This document shows, one piece after another, positions 41,734 to 52,338 of a DNA stretch of 64,000 nt. The translations under genes and the position numbers were made by a program. The DNA is from Anaerolineae bacterium. Its GTDB lineage: Bacteria > Chloroflexota > Anaerolineae > Aggregatilineales > Phototrophicaceae. The notes under the pieces are model-generated. The model worked only from the letters and a program-made list of their open reading frames with translations, ran no database searches and had not been told where the DNA came from. Each line of letters begins with the position of its first letter. Position 1 is the first letter of the stretch. The stretch covers positions 496,001 to 560,000 of the forward strand of contig JAJDZV010000004.1 of NCBI GenBank assembly GCA_022824465.1. Reading direction: 5' to 3'.

Positions 41734-43487
41734 GGCGAGGCGTCGCCGTAGACCAGCGTGTCCGGATAGAAGCCGAACCAGCCAAACCAGAAGGCTAAGT
41801 GCCCGCCAATTCGCTCCAGCCGGGCGCCGCCTTCGTCAATCAAGGCCGCTTCGGTCACTTGCCACAGGCGCCCGTCATCGCTGAGCAGGGTCAGGCGGTC
41901 GTCGCCGGCGCTGAAGACCAGCCCTCCGCTTTCATAGGCGCGAACCGCTGCGCCGCCGGGCTCGAAAAAGTCGCGTTCGGGACTGGCTTCGGTGATGATG
42001 ACGATATCAGTTTGGCCGACGCGGTCGTTAATGACGCGCTCGGGGATGATCGCGGCCAAGGGATACGCTTTCGCTTCTCCTTGCAGGCGCAGGGCGAAGA
42101 CCATCTCCTTGTTCTCGATCAGCGCAGTATCTTGCTGCCAGGACGGAAACATCAAGTCAGCGCTGTTGAAATAGTCGCTGTAGGCGGCCCCGTTGGTGTA
42201 ATTGCGCAAGAAGCCGGTATCGAGGCTGAGGACGCTGGTATCGGGATGCGCCTCCAGCCAGCTTGCCCAATCGGTGACAACCACCGGCAGAACATCAAGG
42301 ACGATGCCACTGGCAGCGAGCGGTCCAAAAGCCGGTTCGCCGGTGATGGCATTCCAGACCGTATCGGTATTGCGGTCGTACATCAGCTTGTTCGAGCGCA
42401 TCAACATGCCGGTCGAGCCAAACTCCAACGCGGTATCGCCCATTTCTACGCGCTCGCCAGCCAGGTTCGTATACGCCAGATCGGGAATGCTAACATCGTA
42501 GAGCACGCCGGCGCCACAGAGCGTACAGTAGGCTAGCATGACCGGGGTACCGCGCACCTGCCCGGCAAGGCCAACGTTCAGCGCGTCACGGCCTTTCTCC
42601 AGGTCGGGCAAATGGAGCGGGTCTTGCTCGGCGACCCAGGCAACATCCGTAGACCGCATCCAGCCTGAGAGCGGGCAATCGGCTGAACGTCCGTAGATCA
42701 GCAGCCAGTCTTCGCCCGAGCGCGCGCGAACTTCAAAGGGCCCTGGCGCGCGGAAGCTGCATACTTGCTCGCCGCCGGGCTCATCATAGAGGGGCGTCAA
42801 GCCAAACACATCGTTGAACATCTCATGCCAGTTGAGCAGACGCAGGGGATAAGCGCGGCTGTCGCCATCTATGCTCACGCCGAAGACGAGCTCATCAGCG
42901 ACTGGATAGCCGCAATCGCCTTCGCGGCAGAATTCAGCGTGACGTTCGCCTTCGTCTCTAGCTTCCTCGGGGCTGATCTGTCGAGCGTTAACCAGCGACG
43001 GAATGCCGTCTACGGTCACGCCGCCCCAGACCGGCTCGACCATGTTGATCGCGGCCGTATCCATAACGCCGGGCGGGAAGAAGCGCGTGAACTCCGGATC
43101 AACGAAGGCGGCGAGCAGCTGCCCTTTGAATTCGTCATAGTGTGGCGGCAGGGCAATATCGTTTGCGCCCGCCAATTCAAAGTGGTCTTTCCAGCCTGTG
43201 TTTTCGCCCGTCAGGCTGCTAAGCGCGCCAAATACACTGCGGCTCAGTTCGGCGCTGCGAGCGAAATAGGCGATGTCAATCAATGGCGCGATATAAAGCG
43301 GATCACCAGAATCAGCGACGACGTCAAAGATAGCCACGTCGATGAGGCGGCCGCGCGACGCGTCAAAGGCTGAGCCCAGCATCTGTATCATCGTCTTGCG
43401 ATAGTTGTCTGTGTCATAATCGAGCGCGCTGACCGCTGGCGCGAGCGGCAGCACGAGCAAAAGCACCAGTTGTGCGAAGCGTTTCAT
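41730..43487 (-). CDS. Secreted DUF3179 protein
   Basis: GGAGAG is six bases before the ATG at 43487, followed by a signal peptide ('[18 protein letters not shown]'). The DUF3179 part contains '[20 protein letters not shown]', '[12 protein letters not shown]', '[17 protein letters not shown]', '[20 protein letters not shown]' and '[17 protein letters not shown]'. The CTLC pair may bind metal or form a disulphide. Inserted between the two halves is a segment '[20 protein letters not shown]...GWM' that reads like an SH3b domain. The total of 585 residues is longer than usual for the family. Function of the family is unknown. Confidence 0.82.
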   Translation of the reverse strand: MKRFAQLVLLLVLPLAPAVSALDYDTDNYRKTMIQMLGSAFDASRGRLIDVAIFDVVADSGDPLYIAPLIDIAYFARSAELSRSVFGALSSLTGENTGWKDHFELAGANDIALPPHYDEFKGQLLAAFVDPEFTRFFPPGVMDTAAINMVEPVWGGVTVDGIPSLVNARQISPEEARDEGERHAEFCREGDCGYPVADELVFGVSIDGDSRAYPLRLLNWHEMFNDVFGLTPLYDEPGGEQVCSFRAPGPFEVRARSGEDWLLIYGRSADCPLSGWMRSTDVAWVAEQDPLHLPDLEKGRDALNVGLAGQVRGTPVMLAYCTLCGAGVLYDVSIPDLAYTNLAGERVEMGDTALEFGSTGMLMRSNKLMYDRNTDTVWNAITGEPAFGPLAASGIVLDVLPVVVTDWASWLEAHPDTSVLSLDTGFLRNYTNGAAYSDYFNSADLMFPSWQQDTALIENKEMVFALRLQGEAKAYPLAAIIPERVINDRVGQTDIVIITEASPERDFFEPGGAAVRAYESGGLVFSAGDDRLTLLSDDGRLWQVTEAALIDEGGARLERIGGHLAFWFGWFGFYPDTLVYGDASP

Positions 43488-43596
43488 CGGACGCTCTCCA
43501 TTTGTCAATCGCTTATGCGATACAAGCTAACCAGCAAATCTTGCGAAAGTATTGTAAGGGCTCTGCGCGGAGTAATGGCGGAACGTGCGCCTGGTA

Positions 43597-45993
43597 TCAA
43601 TTACGCACTCGGATAGAGCCCAGCACGATGGTATCGTCCTGCGCGCCTTCCACGTTGGACAAGACATCGTAGCGGATGGCGAAGGGCAACTCGTACCAGC
43701 CGGTTAGCACGCGGTACTCGCCGGCGGATAGCTTGCTGATGTCCAGCCTTAGGGTCTCGGTCAATTCGCTGCCCGCGTCGACCTCGCCGAAAGAGTGATC
43801 GTCAGGGCGGTCCTCTACTGGCAGCCCGGTCTCATCAAGGATGTGAACGAAGCGCACATCGTCGTTGCCGCGCGCCGAATCAAAACGCCACCACAGACGT
43901 ATGGCCACCTCGTCGTCGAATTGCTTCGGCAAGTAGTAGCCAGCCAGCTCGATGCCATCAGCAATGCGGATGGGATCATAAATGGCGCCATTGGTCAGGA
44001 TACGCGTATCGACGTTGTCGACGGTCACGCTCTGACACTGCAATAGCTCGGTGTTGACGCGTTGCGGGCAAGGCGGGTCGAGGGTAATGCGAAAGGTATG
44101 GTAGCCGCTGCGGGCGATAGGAAGGGGAATCGACACGGGCATACGTCCATTGACTTGCAGCGTCTGCAGGGGTGTTTCGTTCAGCGAGAGGTGCAAGCGT
44201 CGATTGGTCGCCTCTAGCATGGCGCTGAATTCCATCCAGCCTGGCTGCTCTTTGTAGATATAGGTCACATGGGCTTGACCGTCCCATTTGGTCGCGTGCA
44301 GCCTGGGTGTGCGCTCGAGGCTGAATGGCGTCTCAAACAGGGAGAAACGTTCGTTCTCGAAAAACGGTTCGCCTAGCCACTGTCGCGCACGTGGCAGCAG
44401 CCCGGGTTGCCCGATTTCTTGCGCCCGCGCCCGGTTGACGACCACAATATCGGCGCCGGCTTCGTTCAACAGGTTTGGACGAAAGCTGCCAAGCAAGTGG
44501 AGCCGCGCGGGGTCGACCGGCGTCGTCCGCGTGTCGTGCCCGCCGATAAGCGGCTTGCCGTGCGCAGTCTGCAAGTACATTGCTTCTTTGACGGCGATGG
44601 TGTCGTCAAATGGCGCATCATAAATGGCCCGAATATCCCGCCTTCCCCTGAGCAACTGGACCTCGCCAGGAATTTCTGCGGGAACGGTGGGGAAGCTGGC
44701 GAAGAGCTTATAGTCCTCGATCAACAAGATAACCAGCGCGGCCGCCAGCGCGATCTTCATGGTTGGGCGGCGCCTTTGAACAAAGCGACTGGACCATACC
44801 GCGACCATGCCATAGCCCGCCAAGAGCGCGAACATCGCGGCAAAGAGCAACATGAATCGGCCCGGCGTCCGCGCCAGTTCAAAGATGGGAAGATTCATGA
44901 GCAAGGCAAAGGGCAGAGGCACAACCGCATCATAACCGGCCACCGCAATAATCAGCGCCTGGTCGTATAGCTTTAGGACGGGTCCCAAGGCCAGAATCCA
45001 GGCGACAAGCGCAACGAGCAACCACCAGCGCGCCTCACGCCAGCGGCTGATGCCGACAAGCGCCAGGAATCCGCCGATGATGCCCGCATAACTGGCGCCT
45101 TCCCCGAGATTGGCGCCCAATACCGCCGACGAATGATGCGCGATGTCCGCCCAAAACGGATTCGCGAAGGACGGCGAGACCAGGCCCAGCAGATCAATGC
45201 TGTAGCGCACATGACCGCCTACTGAGGTGAGGCGGGATGCGCTCAGGGTCGAGGCCACTATAGGCGAAAGAAAGAGCAGCAACAGAGCGCAGCCCACGGC
45301 GGCGACAGCAATGCAACGCGCGAGACCCACATAGTCGCGCCGATAGATTCGCGCGCACATGAATAGCGCGATGAATGGCGCCAGGGCGTAAATCAGCTGC
45401 AAAGTGTGACCCATGCAGGCCAGCAGCAAAAATAGCAGCGCAACCAGATACCTGAGCGCGCCCCCGTGATCGACATATTCGTAAAGAAAGATGACGAAGA
45501 GGGGCAGCGGCCACTGAGTCAGCAATCCGATATGGCCAGCGAATAAATGCCCCTGCATTTGCGGGAAAACCATATAGACCAGACCAGCCATGAATGGCGG
45601 AAGCGCCTGCTCGCCCGGGAGCCAGCGCCTGGCCAGAAAGAGCATCGACATTCCGTTCAGGCAAAGCGTGAGGATAGCTCCGAGGTTGTAGGCGGCGGCC
45701 AGGGGCAGCACAAAGGCGAAAAGCCAGAGTGGGAAAAACTGCAGCGGATGAGCCCAAAGCGTGACCGCGGGGAATCCATCGGGATAGCCGAGCAGCGCGT
45801 GCGCCGTGAGGTCTTCGCCGTTTTGCAGCGCGGTCTTGTACCACCAAACGTGACGAGCCATCTCATAGACATCGCCGGAATCGTCGCCGAGGAAGCGGGA
45901 CGAAAAGGAATCGAGAACTGGCGCCGCCAAATACAAGGCGACGAGCAGGTAGACAAGCGCGGGCAGCGCCAACCGTCGGTCAAGGCGGGTCAC
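43597..45993 (-). CDS. Large polytopic membrane protein, GT-C glycosyltransferase-like
   Basis: The first 430 residues contain about 11 membrane helices, with an early loop 'FLGDDSGDVYEMARHVWWYK' in the place of the acidic catalytic loop of GT-C enzymes. The outside C-terminal half (about 350 residues) is beta-rich: 'FENERFSLFETPFSLERTPR', 'GYHTFRITLDPPCPQ' and 'IELAGYYLPKQF'. This layout is common in PMT-like and YfhO-like proteins that use lipid-linked sugars. The substrate is unknown. A GTG start has GGGGG nine bases upstream. Confidence 0.75.
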   Translation of the reverse strand: MTRLDRRLALPALVYLLVALYLAAPVLDSFSSRFLGDDSGDVYEMARHVWWYKTALQNGEDLTAHALLGYPDGFPAVTLWAHPLQFFPLWLFAFVLPLAAAYNLGAILTLCLNGMSMLFLARRWLPGEQALPPFMAGLVYMVFPQMQGHLFAGHIGLLTQWPLPLFVIFLYEYVDHGGALRYLVALLFLLLACMGHTLQLIYALAPFIALFMCARIYRRDYVGLARCIAVAAVGCALLLLFLSPIVASTLSASRLTSVGGHVRYSIDLLGLVSPSFANPFWADIAHHSSAVLGANLGEGASYAGIIGGFLALVGISRWREARWWLLVALVAWILALGPVLKLYDQALIIAVAGYDAVVPLPFALLMNLPIFELARTPGRFMLLFAAMFALLAGYGMVAVWSSRFVQRRRPTMKIALAAALVILLIEDYKLFASFPTVPAEIPGEVQLLRGRRDIRAIYDAPFDDTIAVKEAMYLQTAHGKPLIGGHDTRTTPVDPARLHLLGSFRPNLLNEAGADIVVVNRARAQEIGQPGLLPRARQWLGEPFFENERFSLFETPFSLERTPRLHATKWDGQAHVTYIYKEQPGWMEFSAMLEATNRRLHLSLNETPLQTLQVNGRMPVSIPLPIARSGYHTFRITLDPPCPQRVNTELLQCQSVTVDNVDTRILTNGAIYDPIRIADGIELAGYYLPKQFDDEVAIRLWWRFDSARGNDDVRFVHILDETGLPVEDRPDDHSFGEVDAGSELTETLRLDISKLSAGEYRVLTGWYELPFAIRYDVLSNVEGAQDDTIVLGSIRVRN

Positions 45994-46078
45994 GACGCCA
46001 GACCCCCGGACTGCCGCGATGCGCTCAACTCACGGTACCCGATCACCTCGGTCAGAAGCCTGCGGCGAGTCATGGCGC

Positions 46079-46579
46079 TCAATCGGTTCTCTCCGCCGAG
46101 AGCAAGAGGCGGGCGTTTGCCGTTCGATAAATACGATAGCGCGCTTCGTGGCGGAAGCTCGTGAACACTTCGCGCGTCACCGGCAGCTTGCATCCGTCGA
46201 TGCGAATGAGATAGCTGTCGCCCTGGCGCCCGCGGCGCAAGACACGCTCCACCTTGCCAGAGAGCGCCTCGACGCTTCCCGCGCGCAGATCGCCGCCCAG
46301 CCGCATATAGGCGCGCCCCATAATGCCGACCATAACCGCGTTCAGCGCGATCAAAATGCCGCCAGCCATTTCAAGAATTATGTTGCCGCTGTCTTGCCCG
46401 ATATACATGAGAATAGTGGCGAGAACGACCAGAGCAAGGAAAAATACCGCGGCGAGCGCTGTTTGCCGCCGGCGTCTGCGCTTCATGCGCTCGCTTTGCC
46501 TCCGGCTAAGGTCGCCTTGACGATTTGCCAGCAAGTCCAATTCGTCAAAGCTCATCGCGCGCATCAAAGCACTTGTCAT
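46079..46579 (-). CDS. Two-TM membrane protein coupled to mscS
   Basis: The 166-residue protein has a basic N-terminal segment ('RRQSERMKRRRRRQ') and two TM helices ('TALAAVFFLALVVLATILMY', 'ILEMAGGILIALNAVMVGIM'). A soluble C-terminus follows ('GDSYLIRIDGCKLPVTREVF'). The start ATG overlaps the TGA of the channel gene (ATGA), so translation is coupled. I do not recognise the family. Co-synthesis suggests a link to the channel or to membrane tension. Confidence 0.65.
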   Translation of the reverse strand: MTSALMRAMSFDELDLLANRQGDLSRRQSERMKRRRRRQTALAAVFFLALVVLATILMYIGQDSGNIILEMAGGILIALNAVMVGIMGRAYMRLGGDLRAGSVEALSGKVERVLRRGRQGDSYLIRIDGCKLPVTREVFTSFRHEARYRIYRTANARLLLSAERTD

Positions 46580-47745
46580 TGGGTGGCTGGCCTTGGTTCG
46601 TCCGCCTGCCCCTGGCGCCCTTCCGATGACTGCGCAATCGCTGTCGCGGTCGAATCCGATTCCGGCGCAGATTCAATATAGAGCGACCGGCTGGGGAAGG
46701 CAAATTCGATGCCCAGGCTTTCAACGATGCCCATAATATCGAGAAAGATCAGTTCTTTCTTGGCGGTGAATAGTTTGAAATCTGCGAGCAGCACCTGGGC
46801 GATGACACGCACATTCAAGGAGCTCGAGTCGAAATCAACGAAATGGACGATTACCGACTCCGGGTCGACATCTTCTGTTTGCTGCAGCGATTCGCGTATC
46901 GCATCCACCACCTGCCGCATCTGGTCGGCTGTGGTGCTGTAAGTGAAGGTCAAGGTGACATCGAGCCGGCGCTTTTCCACGCGGGACCAATTCAAGACGA
47001 CGGCGTTGGTCAACTGATTGTTCGGCACCGTCACAAAAGCTTGATCGAGCTGGCGAACTCGGGTCGCGCGCATGCCCACTTGTTCCACAATGCCGGTGAC
47101 GCTGGAGGTCTTGATGAAGTCGCCGACCTTAAAGGGATTATCCGAAACGATGGCTACGAAGCCAAACATGTTCTCAACGGTGTCTTTAGACGCCAGCGAG
47201 ATGCCGATGCCGACCACGCCAAGCGAGGCGATCAAGGCGGCAACATCAAAGTTCAGTTCTTGCAAGACGAAAATGGCGCCGAGCGCAATGATGAGGTATT
47301 TGACCACCGTATTGAGAAAGGGCAGGAGCCGCTCCGGAATCGTCCAACCGGTGACGCGGGCGAAGGCGTCCGGTTGCAGCGAGAGCACTTCAAACCAGCG
47401 TACAATGCCGAAGAAGAAAGCGCTGATAAGCAGCGCCCGGCCAATAGTCACAGCGATATCCTTGACTTGCGCGTCGAAGGCGAAGATCAAGGTGACGAAG
47501 ATGAGGGATAGACCAACTACGCCTAGACGCACCGGCGACAGACTGGCTTCGATCAAGCGGTCATCGACATCGCTGTCGGTGCGCTTGACCAGCATGCGCA
47601 AGGGGCGCAGAATCGCCGCTGCCAGCAAAACGCGCAGCGCCAAAATCAGCACAAACGCGACCGCAAAAGGGAACATGTCAATGATGATGCGCTGGACGAT
47701 TTCCGGCTGCCCCTGCAAAAACGGCAGCAAATTCAGCAGATCCAT
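46576..47745 (-). CDS. MscS-family mechanosensitive channel
   Basis: There are four to five N-terminal helices. The pore-lining segment 'VAALIASLGVVGIGISLASK' is followed by 'DTVENMFGFVAIVSDNPFKV' and the beta domain 'GDFIKTSSVTGIVEQVGMRA', 'VTVPNNQLTNAVVLNWSR'. This is the MscS core. It opens when membrane tension rises and releases solutes. The C-terminal 40 residues are acidic and low-complexity. I chose the ATG at 47745 (GGA five bases upstream); a TTG at 47757 is possible. Confidence 0.92.
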   Translation of the reverse strand: MDLLNLLPFLQGQPEIVQRIIIDMFPFAVAFVLILALRVLLAAAILRPLRMLVKRTDSDVDDRLIEASLSPVRLGVVGLSLIFVTLIFAFDAQVKDIAVTIGRALLISAFFFGIVRWFEVLSLQPDAFARVTGWTIPERLLPFLNTVVKYLIIALGAIFVLQELNFDVAALIASLGVVGIGISLASKDTVENMFGFVAIVSDNPFKVGDFIKTSSVTGIVEQVGMRATRVRQLDQAFVTVPNNQLTNAVVLNWSRVEKRRLDVTLTFTYSTTADQMRQVVDAIRESLQQTEDVDPESVIVHFVDFDSSSLNVRVIAQVLLADFKLFTAKKELIFLDIMGIVESLGIEFAFPSRSLYIESAPESDSTATAIAQSSEGRQGQADEPRPATQ

Positions 47746-47953
47746 GATTTCCAGCAACTTTCAATCTCGGTATGGATTTGCAATTCATTCTACGCTTGGG
47801 GCGATGTTTTGCAAGCGAGACCCAGCCGGCGCCATAAGAGCGAAAACACGCGCGCCCGCGCATTCGGGTTGAAGACAGCCATACTGGAACGGGTCGTCAT
47901 CAATCGGTCACCGCGCGGGAGCGGCGCAATCTCCGCCCAATTGCGCGCAGGCG

Positions 47954-48280
47954 TTACAGCTGGAAGCCGTTGCGATAGTCAACGACCTTTCGCTCATAGT
48001 CGTCAACATAGCGGCGGAGCTTGCCTTCAAGCTCGTCCCATTCGTCGCTGAGGAAGAGGCTTCGCAGCGTGTCTGAGCTTTCTGTGACGAACTCGATCTT
48101 GCGGCGCGGGTAATCACCATAAGCGACATGCCAGACCATGTGCATATATACGCCCAGCTTCTGGATCGCCGGCACGAAGCTGCTGAGCATGTAGCGATAG
48201 TATTGGTCTTGTTTCCCGTCCTTGATATTGTAGAATAATATGAGCTTATATCTGGGCCTGATATGCTGAAATGATGCCAT
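47954..48280 (-). CDS. Small hypothetical protein
   Basis: The 108-residue product reads 'YKLILFYNIKDGKQDQYYRY', 'LGVYMHMVWHVAYGDYPRRK' and 'DELEGKLRRYVDDYERKVVD'. The pattern of strand, long helix, strand and helix fits a dimeric alpha/beta-barrel (ferredoxin-like) protein. No catalytic motif is apparent. Composition is clearly protein-like, unlike the overlapping frames. The ATG at 48280 lacks a good ribosome site. Confidence 0.65.
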   Translation of the reverse strand: MASFQHIRPRYKLILFYNIKDGKQDQYYRYMLSSFVPAIQKLGVYMHMVWHVAYGDYPRRKIEFVTESSDTLRSLFLSDEWDELEGKLRRYVDDYERKVVDYRNGFQL

Positions 48281-48429
48281 AATTGGTTGACCGCAGTCGG
48301 ATTTTGAACTCGCCCTACTCTATCATACAATCCCTCGTTGTGGTATGGCGCTTGTAGCTTCGGCCGCTTGCGCTGCCCGTCCCGGATACTGCCGACCGAG
48401 CCGGGACAATTGATACGGAAAACGCAACC

Positions 48430-50808
48430 ATGCAGGACCTGCAACGGGCAATTCAGGATTTACGACGGCGTGCGCAAGCGACCGCTGACCCGCATGCCGT
48501 AAGCGAACTTGAGCAGGAAGCCCGCGACCTCTTGATGGAGGCGAAGAATACGCCGCTTGAGCAGATGGCCCAGGCGCTATTCGCCGAAATCGCCGGCAGC
48601 CACTCGACGACGCCGGCGCGGCCGAACACGGCGGCGTTGCGGGGACTGGTGCGGCGGGCGCGCATCCGCATTGAAATCGCCGGCGATGACGATGATATCG
48701 ACGAAGCGATCGATATCCTGGCCGATGCGCTGCGAATGGACGCCAGCAGCGACGATGTCATCAGCCTCTTGCAGCAGGCCGGATCCCATAGCGCCCAAGC
48801 CCGGCAGCGCGTCCAGGAGATTTTCAATCGGCACAATGTCCAGTCGGCGCCGACCAGGGAAACAAGCCCGCGTCGACCGCCGACCAGGCCAACGGAGGCT
48901 CGCGATGCGCCGCGCGAATCTAGTCCCCGCCAGACGTATGGGCAGACTGCAAGTTTTACGCCGCGCCAGCCCGCCCCGGCTGAACGGCGCGACCCGCCAG
49001 CTGAAAAACGCGCGCTGCCGACAACCGACGTCCTCGACGAATTGCTGACTAGCCTGACCGAAAGCTATTATTCGGGCGACTATCAGCAGACGATTGATGT
49101 CGCCAACCGGATCCTATCGCTGCAGGCGAATAACGCCGCCGCCTTGGAATACCGCGAGAAATCTGAAGACAACCTGATTCGCGGCATCGTGCCCGATCAT
49201 CGTATTCCCTTTGAAGCGCGCGTGGCTTACAACCGCGCGAACTCGCTTGTGCGCGCCGGCAACTACGAGCAGGCTTCGGGCTTGTACCGCGAGGCGCGTG
49301 AACTTGCGGAGCGCGACGGCATCTTGACCTGGAAGGATGTCGAACAGGCGCTGCTCGACATCCAGGATCTGGCGCTGGCTCGCGAATTGCTGGCTGATGG
49401 CGACCGGCTGATGGCCAACGACAACTGGACGGAAGCGCTGCGAAAATATGAAGGCGCATTGCGCGTCGTGCCTAACGACCCGCAAGCCGAAGAGCGTCTG
49501 GAGATGATCCGGCGCATCCAGCGTGATTACGACCAGATCGCGGTCAGCATGAACACGATCGGCGGTTCGCTGGAAGATCAGGTGGCGCAGATCGCCGGGG
49601 TGCGCACCCTGCTTTCGCATGCGCGCCAACTGCTGCCCAATAGCCAGCGCCTGGCTCAATTGCAGCAGGAGATGGACAGCAAGCTCGCCGGCATCCGCAG
49701 CCAGGTCAGCGACCAGGCGCAGATGTCGCTTGGCCATGCCGAAAGCTCAACCACGTTGGACGAGCGCATCCTCTTGATGAACGCGGCGATCAAGCTTCTG
49801 GAGCTGGGCCTGGAGCTGGACCCGACCGATGGCAAGTTCTCCGAATTGCTGATTCGCTCGCGCAACCAACAAGCCGACATTTCGCGCGCGCAGCAGTCGA
49901 TTCGCCGGGCGCAGGCGCTGGTCTCGCAGAACTTCGACGCTGAGCTGGCGCAAGCCCGGCAAATGCTCTCGGAAATGGTGGGCGACTTCGCGCAAGATGA
50001 ACGTTATCGCGCCACGGTCAATGACCTGTTCACGCGCTACCTCGAGCGAGCCGAAGAAGCGCTGCAAGACGGCAGCACGCGCGAGGCGCAAGCCTGGCTC
50101 GACGCGATGCGCGACGATCCCTTCCGCATTCTTGGGCGGAGAGCCGATATCTCGCGCATCGACGGCGTGATTCGCGGCCGCCGCAATCGCGGCCGGATGG
50201 TCACATTTGTGATCATTATTATCTTGCTCGGCTTCGTGGGCGGCGCTGGATTTATGGCGCGCTCGGAGCTGGAAGCGATCTTCTTCCCCACGGCAACCAA
50301 CACGCCTACCCCAACCAATACACCTACCAACACGCCGGAGCCTACGGCTACCTTTACGCCGACGGAAACGCCGACCGCGACAAACACGCCCACCAACACC
50401 GGCACGCCGACGCCCTCGTACACGCCCACCGAGACGTATACGCCGACCAATACGCCGACCGCCACCAACACAGCGACGATCACCCCCACCTCATCCAGTA
50501 CGCCGACGCCGACGGATACGCCGACCTCATCGCCGACGCCTGAAGAAATCTGCCGGGCGGTGGTGTTGAATCTCAACGCGATCAATGTGCGGGCGCGCCC
50601 CACAACGCGAACGGGCACGCCAATAGTCGGCTACTTGCCGACTGGCACGGTCGTTTCGATCTTGCGGCAGGAACGCGAAGACCGCAACCCGGTCGGCGAA
50701 ATCTGGTACTTCGTGAATGTGACTGTGGAGGAAGGCGCGATATCGGGCTGGATTCGGAACGATACGGTGGTTCCGGACCGCGCGCGTCCCTGCCCGCCGC
50801 TGCCCTAG
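48430..50808 (+). CDS. TPR-like cytoplasmic domain, TM helix, Thr/Pro linker, SH3b domain
   Basis: Residues 1-600 are mostly helical and TPR-like ('[20 protein letters not shown]', '[20 protein letters not shown]', '[20 protein letters not shown]'), with a Pro/Arg-rich spacer at about 145-200. A basic stop ('GRRNRGRM') precedes a TM helix ('[20 protein letters not shown]', about 594-613). Outside come about 85 residues of Thr-Pro repeats and an SH3b domain ('[20 protein letters not shown]', '[14 protein letters not shown]'). It resembles the 24.1 kb protein in design. I infer a wall-sensing scaffold; the partners are unknown. Confidence 0.8.
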   Translation: MQDLQRAIQDLRRRAQATADPHAVSELEQEARDLLMEAKNTPLEQMAQALFAEIAGSHSTTPARPNTAALRGLVRRARIRIEIAGDDDDIDEAIDILADALRMDASSDDVISLLQQAGSHSAQARQRVQEIFNRHNVQSAPTRETSPRRPPTRPTEARDAPRESSPRQTYGQTASFTPRQPAPAERRDPPAEKRALPTTDVLDELLTSLTESYYSGDYQQTIDVANRILSLQANNAAALEYREKSEDNLIRGIVPDHRIPFEARVAYNRANSLVRAGNYEQASGLYREARELAERDGILTWKDVEQALLDIQDLALARELLADGDRLMANDNWTEALRKYEGALRVVPNDPQAEERLEMIRRIQRDYDQIAVSMNTIGGSLEDQVAQIAGVRTLLSHARQLLPNSQRLAQLQQEMDSKLAGIRSQVSDQAQMSLGHAESSTTLDERILLMNAAIKLLELGLELDPTDGKFSELLIRSRNQQADISRAQQSIRRAQALVSQNFDAELAQARQMLSEMVGDFAQDERYRATVNDLFTRYLERAEEALQDGSTREAQAWLDAMRDDPFRILGRRADISRIDGVIRGRRNRGRMVTFVIIIILLGFVGGAGFMARSELEAIFFPTATNTPTPTNTPTNTPEPTATFTPTETPTATNTPTNTGTPTPSYTPTETYTPTNTPTATNTATITPTSSSTPTPTDTPTSSPTPEEICRAVVLNLNAINVRARPTTRTGTPIVGYLPTGTVVSILRQEREDRNPVGEIWYFVNVTVEEGAISGWIRNDTVVPDRARPCPPLP
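50290..50541 (+). repeat. Thr-Pro coding repeat (extracellular linker)
   Basis: About 84 codons of irregular ACN-CCN repeats (T-P, T-N-T-P, T-E-T-P) form the linker between TM helix and SH3b domain. The DNA units vary, so it is a degenerate tandem repeat and not a CRISPR or a slippage tract. Confidence 0.8.
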
Positions 50809-50815
50809 CGCCTAG

Positions 50816-51586
50816 CTACCATGAAGTGTAGCCGCCATCGACGACAAGATTGGTTCCGGTGGTGAATTTGGCGGCCGGCGACGCCAAGTAGTAGATCGCC
50901 GCGGCCACATCCTCCGGCGCGCCGACTTTGCCCTGCGGCGTCATCGCCAACCATGTGGGATACCAGTCGGCGTTTGCCATGCCCTCGGCTGTCATGTCGG
51001 TGCCGATATAGCCGGGCGAGACGCAATTGACGCGGACGCCGCGATCAGCCCATTCGCCAGCCAGCGACTTCGTCAGCATGATAACGCCCGCCTTTGCCGC
51101 GTTGTAATGTGATTGCGGCTGCGGCGTGTTCGAGATCATGCCAGACATAGAGGCGGTATTGACAATGGCGCCGCGGCCGCGATCAAGCATGTGCCGGCCA
51201 ACAGCGCGGCAGCACCAAAACACGCCATTGAGATTGACCGCCATCATATTGAGCCAGTCTTCGTCGCTGCACTCTTCCGCCGGGATCCCCTGCGCGATGC
51301 CGGCGTTGCAAACCAGGATGTCAATCTGCGGGAAGGCGCTCAACGCGGCTTCCGCCATGCGGTTGACGCTGTCGGAAAGCCGAACATCGACTTCGATGAA
51401 CATGGACTTCCGCCCCATGCCCTCTATCTCGGCAGCGGCGCGTTCGCCGTTTTCGACGATATAGTCGGCGATGATGACATCGGCGCCAGCGGCGGCCAGG
51501 CGACGCGCGGTGGCAAAACCAATCCCGCGTCCAGCGCCGGTGATGAGAGCGGTCTGCCCGGAGAGATCAAAGTCAGAATTCGTCAT
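50816..51586 (-). CDS. Short-chain dehydrogenase/reductase
   Basis: The 256-residue classical SDR has the cofactor motif 'TALITGAGRGIGFATARRLA', 'DILVCNAGIAQG' (NAG), catalytic Ser in 'NTASMSGMIS' and 'YNAAKAGVIMLTKSLA' (YxxxK). 'VNCVSPGYIGTDMT' follows. Asp in 'VIIADYIVENG' favours NAD+ over NADP+. It oxidises or reduces an alcohol/ketone; the substrate is unknown. GAGGA is five bases before the ATG. Confidence 0.92.
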   Translation of the reverse strand: MTNSDFDLSGQTALITGAGRGIGFATARRLAAAGADVIIADYIVENGERAAAEIEGMGRKSMFIEVDVRLSDSVNRMAEAALSAFPQIDILVCNAGIAQGIPAEECSDEDWLNMMAVNLNGVFWCCRAVGRHMLDRGRGAIVNTASMSGMISNTPQPQSHYNAAKAGVIMLTKSLAGEWADRGVRVNCVSPGYIGTDMTAEGMANADWYPTWLAMTPQGKVGAPEDVAAAIYYLASPAAKFTTGTNLVVDGGYTSW

Positions 51587-51843
51587 CTCTGTCCTCGTGT
51601 CTTAAGCGGCTGGCAACGCGGTCGCCACAATACCACAGCGATGCGGCGCTATCAAGCTGTTGCGTCGCTCGCGTTCGCTACCTCCATCACAATATGCCGG
51701 AGCGCGCTAGCAGCCCGCGCTTACCGCTGTGCATCAACGAGTGCGTGGCGCCGCACAGCAAAGGCTGCCACGGCTTTCTCGCGCGGCTCAGGACCGCATA
51801 GCTTAGCGATCCACCGGAACGACTTGCGCTCGACAGGCGTCGG

Positions 51844-52060
51844 CTATAACACGGCGCCATCTCCAGAAAGCTCCTTGAACTGCAGGGTGTACGCATAAAG
51901 ATCCGTGTGCTTGTCGTTCACGGAATCGGTGAAGGCAAGCGCGTCCTGCTCACTCGCCTCTAACTCGGGGGACCAATACATCAATAGTGGCGCTGACTTG
52001 AGTCCCGCGGACCTAGACCTCACTGGTGACTTCTTCTTTGAAAGCTTGATCTTGCATCAT
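51844..52060 (-). pseudogene. Frameshifted small gene after the 71-residue membrane protein
   Basis: An ATG at 52060 overlaps the TGA of the upstream gene and has GGAGG before it. It reads 'MMQDQAFKEEVTSEV' and then stops at TAG. A second frame, open from a TGA just upstream, gives convincing protein: 'SAPLLMYWSPELEASEQDAL', 'AFTDSVNDKHTDLYAYTLQF', 'KELSGDGAVL', ending at 51844. Together they look like one gene of about 70 codons broken by a frameshift near 52018. The family is not recognised. A sequencing error is the alternative. The 257 bases between 51587 and 51843 show nothing else. Confidence 0.4.
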
Positions 52061-52272
52061 ATCGACCGCCTCCGATGTTCCTGATGCTTTTTCACTTCGG
52101 CGATGCGTCTGTCATAGTCAGGAGACTTCTCTGTCACCGCATCCCGCTTGACATCATGCTGTATATCTAGCCTAAGCATCGGATACACGGTGTACACGCT
52201 GGCGACCGTAGCTCCAAAGACCGTGGCGAACACGGCAATTAGCCCGATAAGTAGCTCCCTATCGAGATCCAT
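52057..52272 (-). CDS. Small single-TM protein
   Basis: The 71-residue product has one TM helix near its N-terminus ('LLIGLIAVFATVFGATVASV') and a charged tail ('YDRRIAEVKKHQEHRRRS'). AAGGGGAA lies five bases before the ATG, a strong site that argues for a real gene despite its size. The stop overlaps the start of the broken gene that follows. The function is unknown. Confidence 0.55.
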   Translation of the reverse strand: MDLDRELLIGLIAVFATVFGATVASVYTVYPMLRLDIQHDVKRDAVTEKSPDYDRRIAEVKKHQEHRRRSI

Positions 52273-52338
52273 GCCTATTCCCCTTCGCGATAGGCCGCCT
52301 GTCCGGATTGTCTTCCGTTATTACAACCGCCGCATGCT

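Noticed and set aside
50290..50541. Tandem repeats that might suggest a CRISPR array
   Set aside because: Units are irregular Thr-Pro codons inside a coding frame, without equal-length repeats and spacers. No CRISPR array was seen in the window.
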